A stretch of 64,000 nucleotides of DNA from Epithemia pelagica (taxonomy: Eukaryota; Bacillariophyta; Bacillariophyceae; Surirellales; Surirellaceae). Below are positions 40,985 to 50,854 of the stretch, piece after piece. Every line of letters starts with the position of its first letter. The stretch's first letter is position 1. The translations under genes were made by a program, and so were the position numbers. The DNA lies in contig OX337237.1 in the NCBI GenBank assembly GCA_946965045.2, forward strand, positions 2,356,001 through 2,420,000. Reading direction: 5' to 3'. The notes under the pieces are model-generated. The model searched no databases. It was not told where the DNA came from and saw only the letters and a program-made list of their open reading frames with translations.

Positions 40985-41438
40985 TCGTCGGCGTCTGTAA
41001 TACACTCCAGGAAAAGCTTGTTCATCTCCCGGTCTCCTTGTCAGGGGGCAGACTTGGGCGTTATGGTAGGAACCAAAACGTCGCAGCTACTCGTTTACTT
41101 CTACAGCTCGTCTTGGAAAGATAGAAATTGAAATGTATCAGCTACTCATTTGCTTCCGCAGATCTTCTTGAAGTTGTTGTTGTTTCATCAACCTGTTGAA
41201 CGCTTTTTAGCCCGTCCAAGGAGTAAATGCTACAAGTAAGGGTTCGCAGCTGTACATGCTGGGATCCAAGTTCTCATTCATAACATGACATCTCTGGCAA
41301 TCCCATATGTTCTTGGATGAACCCAAAACTGGTGGAACTACAGAAGGGCATTGGGTGTCCATGTCAACCTTGTCGAAGTAAGGAAAAAGGGAATGCGTGC
41401 GAAAGTGATAATCGACAAAACTTGTTCTCTATATCTCA
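40985..41438. other. Intergenic region right of the duplication
   Basis: Unique sequence between the duplication breakpoint and the SDHAF3 stop codon. No coding frame or repeat recognised. Confidence 0.4.
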
Positions 41439-41879
41439 TCACTGGTCCGATGACAGTTTGGAAGTTTCATCCCGGAGTTTTTCCAGCTGAACTTGTTGCT
41501 CTTTTGATAATTGCACATTCTCTGGCAGATCAGCTCCGAACTGAATGGTAGCAGTCTCGTCGCTTGGAAGATTGGAATCAGAAGAATTAATGGAATCGTC
41601 TCCCTTCATTTGTTCTCCTGTACTGGTAATTTGGTGCAAATATTTTTCCCATTCCGTACAAAAGGTTGCCAATTGTTCGGGTGTCGTGGTTTTGGTGGAA
41701 GTGGAAGAATCTCCTCCTTCGGCTGGTTGTTTCTTGGCGTGCAATCGGAATTCAGACTTGACATAGGCATCACCCAATGATCTCATGTCTGTCGGAAGGT
41801 ATTGACGATGTGCCCTCAGTAATGATCGATACAGGTTGACCACCTGTCGGGATGCGGCAACAGACGACGCCATGGTCAT
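41439..41879 (-). CDS. Succinate dehydrogenase assembly factor 3 (ACN9/SDHAF3), LYR family
   Basis: A 146-aa frame; ATG 41879 or the next at 41873 (ACCATGG) may be used. It carries N-L-Y-R-S-L-L-R-A-H-R-Q-Y-L-P, then M-R-S-L-G-D-A-Y-V-K-S-E-F-R-L-H, the joint signature of the ACN9/SDHAF3 subgroup of LYR proteins, followed after a Ser/Thr insert by F-C-T-E-W-E-K-Y-L-H-Q-I, the family's third helix. The C-terminal ~60 residues are an acidic extension. SDHAF3 protects and assists the iron-sulfur subunit of complex II during assembly in the mitochondrial matrix. Size and motif match leave little doubt. Confidence 0.92.
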   Translation of the reverse strand: MTMASSVAASRQVVNLYRSLLRAHRQYLPTDMRSLGDAYVKSEFRLHAKKQPAEGGDSSTSTKTTTPEQLATFCTEWEKYLHQITSTGEQMKGDDSINSSDSNLPSDETATIQFGADLPENVQLSKEQQVQLEKLRDETSKLSSDQ

Positions 41880-42245
41880 TGGTATATCTTTTGGTCGACT
41901 GTTTTCTCCTTCGTTCTGCGAGCAGGGCTGGTAAATCCCGGCGGCTTGTATTCATAAAGATTCGTAAAACTGTTACTCCATCAGTGCTTTCACCTCGGTA
42001 GAAAGTTGTGGTCATGATTCCCGCCCCCAAGAAAAGGGAAAGGGGGTACTGATAGGAGACCTAGTTTCAAGGAAAAGGTTCCCAAAGTAACCTCATCATC
42101 TCTATTGAACCTCTATCTAGGTCTAGGGCATGTTCGTATCGTCCATCGTAGATGTCGCAAAAATACAACTGCAGAACGGTTAGCATTCTTCCTATGCAGA
42201 GCATCGTGGGACGACAAAGTAGATCTCTTCATAGCAAAAGCCCTG
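41880..42245. other. Intergenic region
   Basis: Upstream of SDHAF3 and downstream of the reductase gene, which is on the same strand. Nothing recognised. Confidence 0.35.
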
Positions 42246-43317
42246 TCACCAAACAAGGGGAATGACGGCCGTCCGTTCCTTGGGATAGTCCTGACCAAAG
42301 TAAGTCTGGTACCAGGCATGTTGTGCCACGCCACGGGGAATGAGGTTGCAAGACGTATAAATACATAAAGAGACAGAAACCAAGGACCACTGACACGCCA
42401 TGGCAAATCCAGTCCACTCCAGTATTTCTCCAAAATAATGCGGTGTCGAACACCAGCGAAACAATCCACCATAGGGAATGCGATAATAACTTGTCGTCGT
42501 TGTATTCGTGGTGCGGCTTTGCAGCGCTTCTTGTTTGACACGTCGCAAAATGGCATCCGATTGTAAATTGATCATGGCTCCTGTCACGGCCAAGGCCATT
42601 CCCACAAGGAATTGTCCATGATAGATCCAATCCGTGGGAAATGTTTGATACTTTAAGAGGAAACGGCATTGAATACTGTTCACAGAAAGGACACCCAAGA
42701 TAAATGAAAGAAACCAATCATGAGATGACCATCATCACTTCAACTTTGACTTTTGCAACATGGCAGAGTGGGTAGGTGACATGGAAAACACAGCGGAGCA
42801 AACAGCAACCTGGGTCATGAATCATGTTGTAAAGCGCCCTGAAAAGGACGGTGGATCCAAGAAAGAAACTGTAGGGGCACACATACAAAACTTACTATCC
42901 ATTGCAGGTGCAAAACACGAGAGCCGAGACAAAGACCAGTAAAGGCACCGGCTTTGAGGCCGAGGAGGACATACACAATGGATAGTAAATGCCTCGTTGT
43001 AAATAATGAAGGGTGAAAAAGGCAAACAAAATGACATTGGGTAGGGACGAGATGGCTGGTTGTTCTTGTAGCTTCCAAATCCAACAGCAACCAGCCCAAA
43101 GTAGATTCGGCGATTCAAAGAGCATCCAAGACCATTTCGCAGGGAATCGAGGTCCCAACGACCGTGTCATCCAGTTCTTTTGTTGTTCTTGTGGCAGCAA
43201 TTTTCCGTATGGCGATGGAATCCAAAAGAACAAAATGAGAAAAATAGGAATCGAGACAGCCAGATTGGACCAAGCAATCCATGCAATCAGTGTTGTTTCT
43301 CCTGGAACCTCCATCAT
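42246..43317 (-). CDS. Steroid 5-alpha-reductase family membrane oxidoreductase (SRD5A1/2-like)
   Basis: Exons 43317-42896 and 42675-42246 are joined over a 220-nt intron (GTAAGTTTTG...GTGAACAG); the split codon restores N-G-Y-I-Q, the family's conserved N-G-Y-L-Q. The 283-aa product has several membrane helices and the full SRD5A pattern: P-S-P-Y-G-K-L-L, W-M-L-F-E-S-P, H-Y-L-Q-R-G-I-Y-Y-P-L, then I-N-L-Q-S-D-A-I-L, Y-R-I-P-Y-G-G-L-F, H-Y-F-G-E-I-L-E-W-T-G-F-A and closing H-A-W-Y-Q-T-Y-F and Y-P-K-E-R. The last blocks bind NADPH. Family members reduce the delta-4 bond of 3-oxo steroids or related alkenes in the ER; in an alga the substrate could be a sterol or brassinosteroid-like compound (DET2 type). 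Confidence 0.92.
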
Positions 43318-43759
43318 ACTCCCCCGTAACAGTCAAAACAAAAATTGGTTCTCTGGCACGCCCGAAAAACAACTCTACAGGTAGTTCTGTTGTCTGTTCC
43401 GTCTCGGTTTGTGAACATCAAACGTTCCATTTTTATTTTTGAAATGGGGTTGAAGGACGCGCTCTGGACTGTCGATGGGAGTGTCGCTCGTAATATCGAG
43501 ATGGCACCGCATGGGTCACTGATGGGAGAGTCACTAGGAATCCTATCCCCACCATGATCAAAATAGAGACCATCGACAGCCACCCTGCTGTGTCTCATTA
43601 CAACTTCATCTATTCCTCTTATGGGATAGTGTATGGGTATTGCAACCATTGCTCTTTTCTCTTGAACATCTTGCTTGATTTCAGTACACAGGAAGCAAAG
43701 CAAGACAACAGACGCACTCATTTTGAGAACAACATACGTACGGTACGTACACACGAAAG
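43318..43759. promoter_or_regulatory. Divergent promoter region between the reductase and CIR1-like genes
   Basis: A 442-base gap between divergent starts. ACGTACGGTACGTAC just before 43753 is a small palindromic stretch in the leader of the plus-strand gene. Nothing else recognised. Confidence 0.4.
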
Positions 43760-45391
43760 ATGGTGGCCGGCCTCAAGTTTTTGTCCAAAAAGGCATTCAA
43801 TCCACAAAACTTGTCCAATCAAAAACGAGTATGGGAGCGAGAACAAGATGAGAAATTGCAGGCTCGACGAATCAAGGAGCGAAACGATCAATTGCAACGA
43901 GAACGAGATGATGAAGAATTGGCCAAGGCACGGGGAGACTACCAACCCAAGGTACAGTTTCTGTATCAACTTCCTCCCGGATGTGCAACCAAGACCAACG
44001 AGGAATCCCCTAACGACGTCCCAAACAACCTCAACACTAATGATGACCAAAAACCTGCTGCTGCGTCGACCACAACTACAAATACGGTAGAATTGTATCG
44101 ACAACCAGGAGATGACGATGCCGCTGCGGCTTTTCGTCAAATGCTGGCGCAACAACAACAACCGCAACCAGCACCTTCAGAGACGGAAGCCAAGAGCACA
44201 CTCGGATTGCGGCATGAAGGAAAGTTTGGTGTTGTTTTGCAAGGCATTCAAGAACCACCGCAAAATGGAGACCGGGACGCCACAAACGATCCGTCGTCCA
44301 AATCGTCGTCCGCCAATACAAACAATAACAATGCTACGTTATCGGCCTTGGAAAAGGCTGTGGGACGTCACGGTGGCTCGACGTCGGCCGGTACCTTGGA
44401 AGATCAAATTGCCAAATTTCCCGTCTTGGCTCAAGCTCCTCGCCAACGAGGGTTGGATGAAACCTCGCAGGGTGTTACCTTTAAACCCCTGGGAGCTCAA
44501 ATTCGGAACGTCAAATGTTTTAAATGTGGTATGTGGGGACATTCCCGAGGAGATCGAGAATGTCCCCTCTCGGGATGGGATCCCTTTGCCGCGGCTACGA
44601 CCACAACGACCGTGGCGACGACCAACACAACGAGTACAATCAACAACAACAACGAGAATAACAAAACAGAGGATGTCATCACAACGACATCAGAATTCAA
44701 AACAGAAACCAAGGAGAGTGCTGCCCGAGATCGTCGTCGGGAAAGGATTGACAGCAGTAGTGACGATGATAGCGAGGAATCTCGGAGAAGACGACGAAAA
44801 CGCAAACGGCACAAGCGACGACGACGTGAAGAACGACGACTACGGCGCGAAACACAAGACGCTAACGAGGAAAGACATTGGCGTGATAGCATGGAACGAG
44901 AAGATTCCGAGGACAATGGCAATAATCGAGATGAAGAACGGCGACGACGGCGAAAACGGAAACAAGATCGACGACGACACAATGACAGTCCTCGCCGTGG
45001 TTACAAAAAGGAGGGCTGGGACGAACGCAGGGAAAAGTACGATAACGAATACCGAACGGACGATGATTCCTACGATGAAATGTCGTACCATCGACGGCGA
45101 CGACACGATAGCCCTCATAGCGACAGAAAGGAGGACCGTCACGAACCGACACGTAGCGAGACGAACAAGAGGGATTATGATACAGACGAAGATTCCTATG
45201 ATGAAAAAGCAAATCCTCGACCACGTCGACGTGAGGCGAAAGATGACCATGGCCGTCACAGGCATGAACATCACCACCAGAAAGCAAGGTATAAATCAAG
45301 AAACAGCGATAAGCATGATCGGGACAGGTCACCTCGACACGAACGCAATGAGCGAAATAGCGGCGGTCACAGATCATATCGTTCATCTTGA
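43760..45391 (+). CDS. CIR1-like protein (Cir_N domain, zinc knuckle, RS/RD-rich tail)
   Basis: 543 aa without introns. The first ~75 residues match the CIR N-terminal domain: F-L-S-K-K-A-F-N-P, then N-Q-K-R-V-W-E-R-E-Q, a charged helix, and V-Q-F-L-Y-Q-L-P-P-G. A CCHC zinc knuckle follows at C253-x2-C256-x4-H261-x6-C268 (C-F-K-C-G-M-W-G-H, then R-E-C-P-L), in the position and context seen in human CIR1. Gln- and Asn-rich stretches separate the domains. The last ~230 residues are strongly Arg/Asp/Glu/Ser-rich and of splicing-factor type. CIR1 is a corepressor bridging RBPJ to histone deacetylases in animals and also associates with spliceosomal proteins; the splicing side is the likely shared role outside animals. 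Nuclear. Confidence 0.88.
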   Translation: MVAGLKFLSKKAFNPQNLSNQKRVWEREQDEKLQARRIKERNDQLQRERDDEELAKARGDYQPKVQFLYQLPPGCATKTNEESPNDVPNNLNTNDDQKPAAASTTTTNTVELYRQPGDDDAAAAFRQMLAQQQQPQPAPSETEAKSTLGLRHEGKFGVVLQGIQEPPQNGDRDATNDPSSKSSSANTNNNNATLSALEKAVGRHGGSTSAGTLEDQIAKFPVLAQAPRQRGLDETSQGVTFKPLGAQIRNVKCFKCGMWGHSRGDRECPLSGWDPFAAATTTTTVATTNTTSTINNNNENNKTEDVITTTSEFKTETKESAARDRRRERIDSSSDDDSEESRRRRRKRKRHKRRRREERRLRRETQDANEERHWRDSMEREDSEDNGNNRDEERRRRRKRKQDRRRHNDSPRRGYKKEGWDERREKYDNEYRTDDDSYDEMSYHRRRRHDSPHSDRKEDRHEPTRSETNKRDYDTDEDSYDEKANPRPRRREAKDDHGRHRHEHHHQKARYKSRNSDKHDRDRSPRHERNERNSGGHRSYRSS

Positions 45392-45541
45392 CAAAGAGAA
45401 GAAAGACTCTCTCAACAACCCGTAGGTACAAAATTTTGTTCTAGTAGTGGTTAACCAATAAACCACAATCGTTGAGACCTAGCTCCGACATTTCTTCACA
45501 TTCGAGCCAATGCCGAAGACAATTGACACATCTGTCTTCGT
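45392..45541. other. Short gap between convergent genes
   Basis: 150 bases holding both 3' ends. Nothing else seen. Confidence 0.4.
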
Positions 45542-48500
45542 TCATAATTTTAAGACTTTGGGTTGCGAATCTCCCAATGGCGTGGTTGTGGCTGTGTTGG
45601 TGGGAGATTGATCCACAGCATTAGTGTCTTTGGATGTGTGTGAGGTGGAAACTGTGGTATTTTGCAATGCAGGTGCAGATTTGTCGGCGCTGTCGTTCTT
45701 TTTGTCTGCGACATTCTGCGTTGGATTGTTTCCCTTGCTGGCTGCTTCGTCGTCATTTTCGTCGGTTTTGCCATTGTTCCCTTCTAGTACACTCGTACTG
45801 GTGAGTTCGTTGGAAGTCTCTTCACACTTGTCATCTTCCTTGCTCCCATTTATACTCCTGTCAGCTTCTAGGGGCTCTCTTTGTTCTCCATCAAGTTCGT
45901 CTGTTCTGGTAGATGCCTGTTCTGCGTTCACACTCAGTGAACCAACCAATTCCGGTGTAATTTCCTCTAGGTCTAACTCTTCCGCACTTTCGAGGTTCTC
46001 CTTGTTCGCGTTACTACTTCCGACGAGCTCGGGCGTACTTGCCTCACTCTTCGGTTCGTTCATAGAAGTACTCACCACAAATTCCGGAGATCCATCCACT
46101 TCGTCTACTCCACCGGCATCCATTTCCTCGCTTTTTGATCTCACATTTGACCGATCATGAACACTCCATCTCAACCCAATTTTCTTGAGCTTCTCTTCAT
46201 ATTCAGGTTTCAGTTTCTTCTTGATTCGTGCCGTTCGTTGTCGATTGATCCATCGACCCAAAGCTTTCGGAGGGTCGTCCAATGTCTTGTAGGTGGTGGG
46301 TACATTACCGTCCCATTCGCCACCACTTTGTGCTTTCCGTTCTGCCACATATCTCACCAACAGACTGTACATTTTATCCCAAGTTGTCAACTCCAACATC
46401 GACCACTTCAAGCCCAGCTTCTCCAGTGCCGCCTGACGGTCCTTTCTTAGTTTCCCCGATTGATATTGGCTGCGTTGTCGATTCACCCATCTACCCAAGT
46501 TCCGATCTTCGCCAGCAAACTTGCCGTCTGGTCGAGCTTTGATTTGGTAGCTGGTAGGCACATTGCCGTCCCATTCACCACCATCCTTAGTCTGTTCTTC
46601 CACATAGAGTCGAAGTTCTTCCAATGTTTCATTCCACGAGTTAGCAGGTAAGACACTCCACCTCAGTCCAACGTCCTCAAGTCTCTTGCTTCGGTCTTCT
46701 CGCAGTGATCCCTTTGCTTTGGATGTTCTTTGATTGTTCACCCATCTCCCCAGTTTCTTGCCGTCGACCGTAATGTGGTTGGTAGGGACATTGCCATCCC
46801 AAATCCACATGTCTTGCTCATATTCTGACAGATCCTGTGTATCTTTCCGACGACGATCGTCAATAAACTGGATGAGACTGGTGAACATGCTCTCCCACTT
46901 TTGAGTGGACTTGTCCCCTCCTGCAGGTTTGGATGGCACCGGTGCTGATGTCGTCGCCACTGGCATTGGCATTTCCGCGGATCGGACCAAAGGCGCAATG
47001 GGAACGTTTTCCGGCTGGGCCACTGTGCGGTTGGATTTCTTGGGTGTTACGTGCAACACGGTGGGTGTTGACTGTTGCGACGAGGAACGACAGGCGGTGG
47101 GTTTTACCGCCGTTTGGTCCTCAACGGACAAGTTTGTTGGTGACGTTCGTTTCACGCGCTTTTTCAAGGGTATCGAACTTGTCGTGTTGGTGGAGGCCGA
47201 TGCTGCTGTACTACAACTATTACTGTGCTCGCGAACACGTTTCTTCAATGGATGGCTTCGTGCACTCACGGCAGCACGTGCTCGTTTTCGCAGTTCCGCT
47301 TCTTCGCGTTCATCCATGGAAGATTTTCGAACTCCATCCTCATATTGTTCTGGTGGTTGCTCTTGTTCCGAATCCGATGAGTTGTCGCTACCAGCTTTTG
47401 TTCGTTGTGCTACCAAGGGGAGTGCTCTCCGATTGGACCGACGAGTCGATACTCTCAACGAAAGCGACGAGGGAGAAGATGGTCGTTGATTCTTTTTGGG
47501 CGATCGAGAATTTCGTTTCCTCGGTCTCTTGCTCGTTTTGGGTTTGGGTACATTTTCCTCTTCTTCCTCCATTTCCACGTCCTCCTCCTCCTGCTTGGCG
47601 GTTGTGTTCTCGTCGACAACCACCTCCGTTGTAGCAGGATCCATGGCCAATAACGAAGACGCGGAGCCAAATGAATGCTTTCGACCAAGCATGGCCAAAT
47701 CCAACGTCGCTGCAGCCGCATTGGCAGCATCCACCGCGACTGCCAACGCTTCGGGGTCCAACCCCACCGTAGCGGAATTGACCGACAAGGATCGGGCTCG
47801 CAGGCGCATTATTGTACTACTGGTATCACTTCCATCAATGGCCAAATGCTTGTCTAATACCGTCTCCTGAATGTTTTCATGGTCGTCCTCTTCTTCCTCA
47901 TCTTCGCCCTCGGCCGGGTCCTCGGGATCTCGTCGCAATACAGCGTCTTCTTCCAAATTTCCCACCAACTCTACAGCTCCCGCAATTTCCGCCAACTGAT
48001 CCCCCATTGAGGCTACCGTGGCCGACACAAAGGCTTGAAGATCAATGGTAACATCAATGCCTTCTACTTGCATGGGCAATCCAGTCATGGATGCTTCTGA
48101 TGCCGAAGACAAGGAATTGAGGCGATCGCGCGTGACAAATCGACCCGAAGCTGGATTGGTGCTGCTCGTATGGTTCTGGTTTGTGGTGCCCGCCGCTACT
48201 GTGCTGGCACCTGCGGTGGACCCAGGTGCTGCCGCATCGGCCAAGCCATCCATTTCCGGCAAGGTTGCTTCCCCATCGTCGGGAGGGGGTGGCATCATCA
48301 TGGCCATGGTGAAATGACCGGGAACGCTCGAGTTGGCCGTCCGAGAAACGCCACCACCCAGTTGTTGCAAAGCTCCACTCAAATCCGACATGGCGCCCCA
48401 AGATTCCAATCGTTCTCGTCGTTGACCCGAGACAGATTCCTCCCCCGCATCTGAGGCGCTCCCCAAAGACCCTAAACGATCTCGTCGACTTTCCTCCAAA

Positions 48501-50209
48501 AAATGTTGCAATCCCGGAAGAACGCTGCTACTTACGACCGATTCTTGTCGTTCCCGGCCCGCAGGAACTCCATCTGTGGTAGTGGTGTTGGTGTTCAAGA
48601 GCATGGCGTCCATTAACCCTTTGGGACCGGACCCAAAGGAAATATCGTCTTCGATTTGTTTGGTCGTGCCCTCGTCTTTTTTCAGACTGGATTCTTCCAG
48701 GGCCGTGTCCGAGGGATTGGTGGTGACCGCGGCGGTGGAAGTCATGGTGGAGAGGGGTTTGGAAGGTGCCAATCGGAGGGGACCCGTCGTTGTAGAGGCA
48801 GGAGGATCCTCGTCTGGAATAGCTGGAGCAGCCAAAAGTTCTTCAAACTTTGGCAAGCGAGCATCGGGAGTACCTTCCAATGAATCCTGGCGTCGCGTTT
48901 TTGTCAATGCTGCTACCGCCGCATCCGGAGATGAGGGAAGTTCTGGTAAGGTCGAATCGTTGGAAAATTTTCGCGCTCCCTCTTGGGTGGTACTACGAGC
49001 AGGGTTGCTCGTAGTGTTGTGGTTGTTGTTGTTGTTATTGTTGGGCGAGACGGTCGAGGCATGACTCAGTGACAACAAATCAATGGAAAAGGTTCGTTGA
49101 GGTTTGGCAGTGGTTGTGTTGTGGGTGGTGGTTGTGTAATGGCCCGTGGAGGATTCGGTCGAATCTTTTCGTATTCTACTACGAGAAGTCGTGTAGGTGG
49201 AGGTGGCAGCAGCGGCAGCATGTTCGGCTGTACTAGAGCTATTCCATTGTTCTGTGCTTGTTTTGGACGGTGGCACACTTGTCGTCGAAGAAGTAGTGGT
49301 GGTGTTTTGGGTTGTTGCATGGGCCAAGGAAGCGTTGGAGGTTGGATACGAATCGTGTGATCCTTTCCGTTTTTTGGACGGCAATCGGCTGGGACAAATA
49401 TTGCTCTTGGCCAGAGGGCGGCTCGTGTGGGTAGAAGTCGTCACATTAGTGGCAGCAGTAGAGGGAGGCATCGTAGTGCACGTTGGGTGCGGAGTCCGAC
49501 CAGTGGAAGAGGAACCGGGTGGTTCCTTGCTTACCTTGGTAACAGTCGGATCTGCAACGTCTGTGGTGGATGACGAAGCAGGTCCATCGGAGAGAGGAGG
49601 TGGAACAGAGAGGCCCAAGTGTGTTGTAGAAGTAGTAGTAGTAGTGGAGGTTGGGTGACCAGTGTTGGTGGAGGAGGAATCTTTGGGTGGTTCCTTGGTT
49701 GCATATTCACTAATGGTTGCAGTGGAAGGTGCAGCAACCGCAGCATCGGTGGCAAGTGCACAAGTTAGTGCACTGGGGAGCGGCAACACAGGACAAAGGT
49801 TGTCCGCGACTGCCGTGGTAAAAGTTTCGGGGGCATTGGCTGCGACAGTCGCTTCGCGATCCTCGGACTGTCCTTTGGACCGTTCTTCGGTCTGGTCTTG
49901 TGATGATGAGGGTTCAGCTTCTTTCGGTTGTTGTCGATGCTGTGGATCCGTTGCTTCTGGCGAATGCAAGGCTGGTTCTAGTTCCTCTTTCTTCTCGTTT
50001 ATTGGCTGCTCTTGCTGTGCGTTGGTTATACTTTGTTCACGTTTCACAGTCTCATTGGTTTCGGGAGAGATGTCCGTCTGGATACTTGCAGCAGCCGTTT
50101 CTGGAGTAGCATCATGATTGTTGCTACTACTTGTAACAGTCGTGCTGTTAGAATGATCCTCCGAGGTTTTGCGCTTCTTGCTGGGAAGATGTCCGGAATT
50201 GGGAGGCAT
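45542..50209 (-). CDS. Large disordered protein with three helicase-associated (HA) domains
   Basis: The open frame extends to 50371 but begins there with TTG; ATG 50209 is the first methionine, giving 1,555 aa. About the first 1,100 residues are Ser/Thr/Pro/Asn-rich low complexity with an early P-S-K-K-R-K nuclear signal repeated later, and short recurring phospho-type motifs (R-R-D-R-L-G-S-L-G-S-A-S, T-R-D-R-L-N-S-L-S-S-A-S). Acidic and basic blocks lead to three consecutive ~70-aa HA domains (residues ~1110-1355), each with W, D-G-N-V-P-T, L-G-R-W-(V/I)-N-x-Q-R, a basic helix and L-(R/K)-W-S. A Ser/Glu/Asp-rich tail follows. HA domains occur repeatedly in stramenopile proteins and are thought to bind nucleic acid. 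No helicase core is present. A nuclear DNA- or RNA-binding role is inferred. Confidence 0.8.
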   Translation of the reverse strand: MPPNSGHLPSKKRKTSEDHSNSTTVTSSSNNHDATPETAAASIQTDISPETNETVKREQSITNAQQEQPINEKKEELEPALHSPEATDPQHRQQPKEAEPSSSQDQTEERSKGQSEDREATVAANAPETFTTAVADNLCPVLPLPSALTCALATDAAVAAPSTATISEYATKEPPKDSSSTNTGHPTSTTTTTSTTHLGLSVPPPLSDGPASSSTTDVADPTVTKVSKEPPGSSSTGRTPHPTCTTMPPSTAATNVTTSTHTSRPLAKSNICPSRLPSKKRKGSHDSYPTSNASLAHATTQNTTTTSSTTSVPPSKTSTEQWNSSSTAEHAAAAATSTYTTSRSRIRKDSTESSTGHYTTTTHNTTTAKPQRTFSIDLLSLSHASTVSPNNNNNNNHNTTSNPARSTTQEGARKFSNDSTLPELPSSPDAAVAALTKTRRQDSLEGTPDARLPKFEELLAAPAIPDEDPPASTTTGPLRLAPSKPLSTMTSTAAVTTNPSDTALEESSLKKDEGTTKQIEDDISFGSGPKGLMDAMLLNTNTTTTDGVPAGRERQESVVSSSVLPGLQHFLEESRRDRLGSLGSASDAGEESVSGQRRERLESWGAMSDLSGALQQLGGGVSRTANSSVPGHFTMAMMMPPPPDDGEATLPEMDGLADAAAPGSTAGASTVAAGTTNQNHTSSTNPASGRFVTRDRLNSLSSASEASMTGLPMQVEGIDVTIDLQAFVSATVASMGDQLAEIAGAVELVGNLEEDAVLRRDPEDPAEGEDEEEEDDHENIQETVLDKHLAIDGSDTSSTIMRLRARSLSVNSATVGLDPEALAVAVDAANAAAATLDLAMLGRKHSFGSASSLLAMDPATTEVVVDENTTAKQEEEDVEMEEEEENVPKPKTSKRPRKRNSRSPKKNQRPSSPSSLSLRVSTRRSNRRALPLVAQRTKAGSDNSSDSEQEQPPEQYEDGVRKSSMDEREEAELRKRARAAVSARSHPLKKRVREHSNSCSTAASASTNTTSSIPLKKRVKRTSPTNLSVEDQTAVKPTACRSSSQQSTPTVLHVTPKKSNRTVAQPENVPIAPLVRSAEMPMPVATTSAPVPSKPAGGDKSTQKWESMFTSLIQFIDDRRRKDTQDLSEYEQDMWIWDGNVPTNHITVDGKKLGRWVNNQRTSKAKGSLREDRSKRLEDVGLRWSVLPANSWNETLEELRLYVEEQTKDGGEWDGNVPTSYQIKARPDGKFAGEDRNLGRWVNRQRSQYQSGKLRKDRQAALEKLGLKWSMLELTTWDKMYSLLVRYVAERKAQSGGEWDGNVPTTYKTLDDPPKALGRWINRQRTARIKKKLKPEYEEKLKKIGLRWSVHDRSNVRSKSEEMDAGGVDEVDGSPEFVVSTSMNEPKSEASTPELVGSSNANKENLESAEELDLEEITPELVGSLSVNAEQASTRTDELDGEQREPLEADRSINGSKEDDKCEETSNELTSTSVLEGNNGKTDENDDEAASKGNNPTQNVADKKNDSADKSAPALQNTTVSTSHTSKDTNAVDQSPTNTATTTPLGDSQPKVLKL

Positions 50210-50854
50210 TGGGGTGTGGTCCTGGTACACGTGTTGTTTCGCACGCTCCGTAGTGTGTCTGTAGAAACTGCCAATCTCGTTCTCGCTCTCGAATCGCCCG
50301 ACCGCCGCGACGCCGCCCTCCCAAAAACGACCAAGAGAGAAGGATCGTGTCGTTGTTCGATCCAACGACAATGCGCACTATTTTATGTCTTGTGGTTTGG
50401 TTGGAACACTGGCAAAGACAACAAGAAGGAGATGGGAGAGACGAGCATAATCGCGATTAGGAAATTTGTGTGTGTGTGTGAATGTTGACACAATTGCTGG
50501 TGGATGGCGAGTCCCGCTTTTAAGTCACAGGCCGATAATGGATGACGTACAGACATTCATTCGTCCTTGACTCGCGGTTCGATCGCGAGTTCTGCATTTA
50601 AGTCACGGATAGCGGATGACGTACAGGCATCTTTCAGTCGTGTTAGAGTCGCGTTACGGCCGCCGCGATGATTCACAACAGAGTTGCTGTTGACTTTGCT
50701 GACGCATGACATCATTTTTCACTCGCTTTCTCAACAAAACAACGAAGACGGCCTCAAATTGAGTCGAAAGTGACGAGAGAAGGGCAATTTACAATCCCAG
50801 GAGAGTGCTGTGCTAATAATATAAAGATTGATTCTGGATAGCTCGTTTGGGACG
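50210..50854. promoter_or_regulatory. Divergent promoter region between the HA-domain protein and rubredoxin
   Basis: 645 bases between divergent starts. Holds a TG microsatellite near 50467-50480 and the duplicated TGACGTAC repeat listed separately. Confidence 0.5.
50507..50714 (+). promoter_or_regulatory. Two ~78-bp direct repeats with TGACGTAC, plus TGACGC and TGACATCA boxes
   Basis: Unit 1 starts at 50507 and unit 2 at 50585; both read GCGAGT-C/T-C/T-TGC-tttaagtcac...GGATGACGTACAG-A/G-CAT. TGACGTAC falls at 50543-50550 and 50617-50624. TGACGC (50700) and TGACATCA (50707) follow, and a hairpin ACTCGC...GCGAGT lies between the units. TGACGT-type boxes are bZIP targets and are known in diatoms as CO2/cAMP-responsive elements; that link is inference. 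Confidence 0.55.

Noticed and set aside
42760-42942. 60-codon plus-strand frame within the reductase intron
   Set aside because: It lies antisense to an intron and exon edge supported by restoration of the N-G-Y-I-Q motif, and has no family pattern.
44112-45425. 437-codon plus-strand frame inside the CIR1-like gene
   Set aside because: Second frame of an Arg/Asp-rich repetitive coding region; the CIR domain and zinc knuckle are in the other frame.
46933-50117. Several plus-strand frames of 90-233 codons across the HA-domain gene
   Set aside because: Antisense to low-complexity Ser/Thr/Asp codons, which generate long open frames by composition alone.
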